In this document: piece by piece, positions 63,841-64,000 of the stretch
Position numbering within the stretch: the stretch's first letter is position 1
Layout of the letters: every line of letters starts with the position of its first letter
Assembly: GCF_000469545.1 (NCBI RefSeq)
Contig: NZ_KI273060.1
Span: forward strand, 51,586-115,585
From: Mitsuokella sp. oral taxon 131 str. W9106
Lineage (GTDB): Bacteria > Bacillota > Negativicutes > Selenomonadales > Selenomonadaceae
Length of the DNA stretch: 64,000 nt
Direction of reading: 5' to 3'
Program-made: the position numbers and the translations under genes
The notes under the pieces: generated by a model
Database searches by the model: none
The model's input: the letters and a program-made list of their open reading frames with translations, nothing else
What the model was told of the DNA's origin: nothing

Positions 63841-64000
63841 TCATACCCGCCTTGTGGGCTCGATGTCGATGCCGTCCATCGACCCTGCTTTTCTGCCGTG
63901 TTTCTTCGACATTTTGCGCGGCAGGACCTGCTTCGTCCGACAGGAAGAAAAATCGAAACTTTTTTTGCAAAAGGTATTGACAGGGGGATTCGCCTAGGGT

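Overview
The window looks like the replication-origin region of a Negativicutes (Selenomonas-like) chromosome. The core order dnaN-dnaA-oriC-rpmH-rnpA-yidD-yidC-jag-mnmE-mnmG-rsmG is Firmicute-type. DNA is GC-rich, with codons ending mostly in C or G, and the diderm/anaerobe gene content fits Selenomonas. The genus is my inference from gene order and composition; no rRNA or tRNA gene is visible. Leading-strand gene orientation flips at about 51.9-52.1 kb, which places the bidirectional origin between dnaA and rpmH.

Layout. 1-6.15 kb (minus): a catabolic operon (DUF1537 kinase, PdxA2, DapA-like aldolase, 2-hydroxyacid dehydrogenase, a broken MFS carrier, an amidohydrolase cut by the window edge). 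A near-perfect sigma-54 promoter precedes it, and a PrpR-type sigma-54 activator lies just upstream (6.3-8.2 kb). 8.3-10.8 kb: prmC, a secreted protein of unknown function and a YitT protein. 11-13.8 kb: fructose PTS (fruK-fruA). 14-15.3 kb: an AT-rich BglII-type restriction-modification pair. 15.3-17.2 kb: acetolactate decarboxylase and a decayed azlCD exporter. 17.25-17.49 kb: a dense cluster of DnaA boxes far from dnaA. 17.4-20.6 kb: CYTH protein, LCP cell-wall ligase and a phage-type lysis cassette. 21-22.2 kb: malic enzyme.

22.4-32.4 kb (minus): a ten-kilobase operon with ygeX, ygeY, ygeW, carbamate kinase, two transporters and a hydantoinase, plus a YheO-type PAS/HTH regulator. It looks like a ureide/hydantoin module that releases carbamoyl phosphate (ATP via carbamate kinase) and diaminopropionate (pyruvate plus ammonia), but without the xanthine dehydrogenase, ygfK and ssnA genes that accompany it elsewhere. 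32.7-36.3 kb: gluQ, two micro-ORFs and gyrA. 36.5-44.1 kb: PepSY protein, AEC and MFS transporters, Ppx/GppA, threonine-synthase-like enzyme, HtpX, and TerC behind a yybP-ykoY (manganese) riboswitch.

44.3-63.8 kb: the conserved origin block. To the left run gyrB, remB, dciA, recF, the S4 gene, dnaN and dnaA; to the right rpmH through rsmG, then a HAD phosphatase, rapZ, yvcK, whiA and a polysaccharide deacetylase. DnaA boxes lie on both sides of dnaA (bipartite oriC), and the dnaA promoter overlaps one of them.
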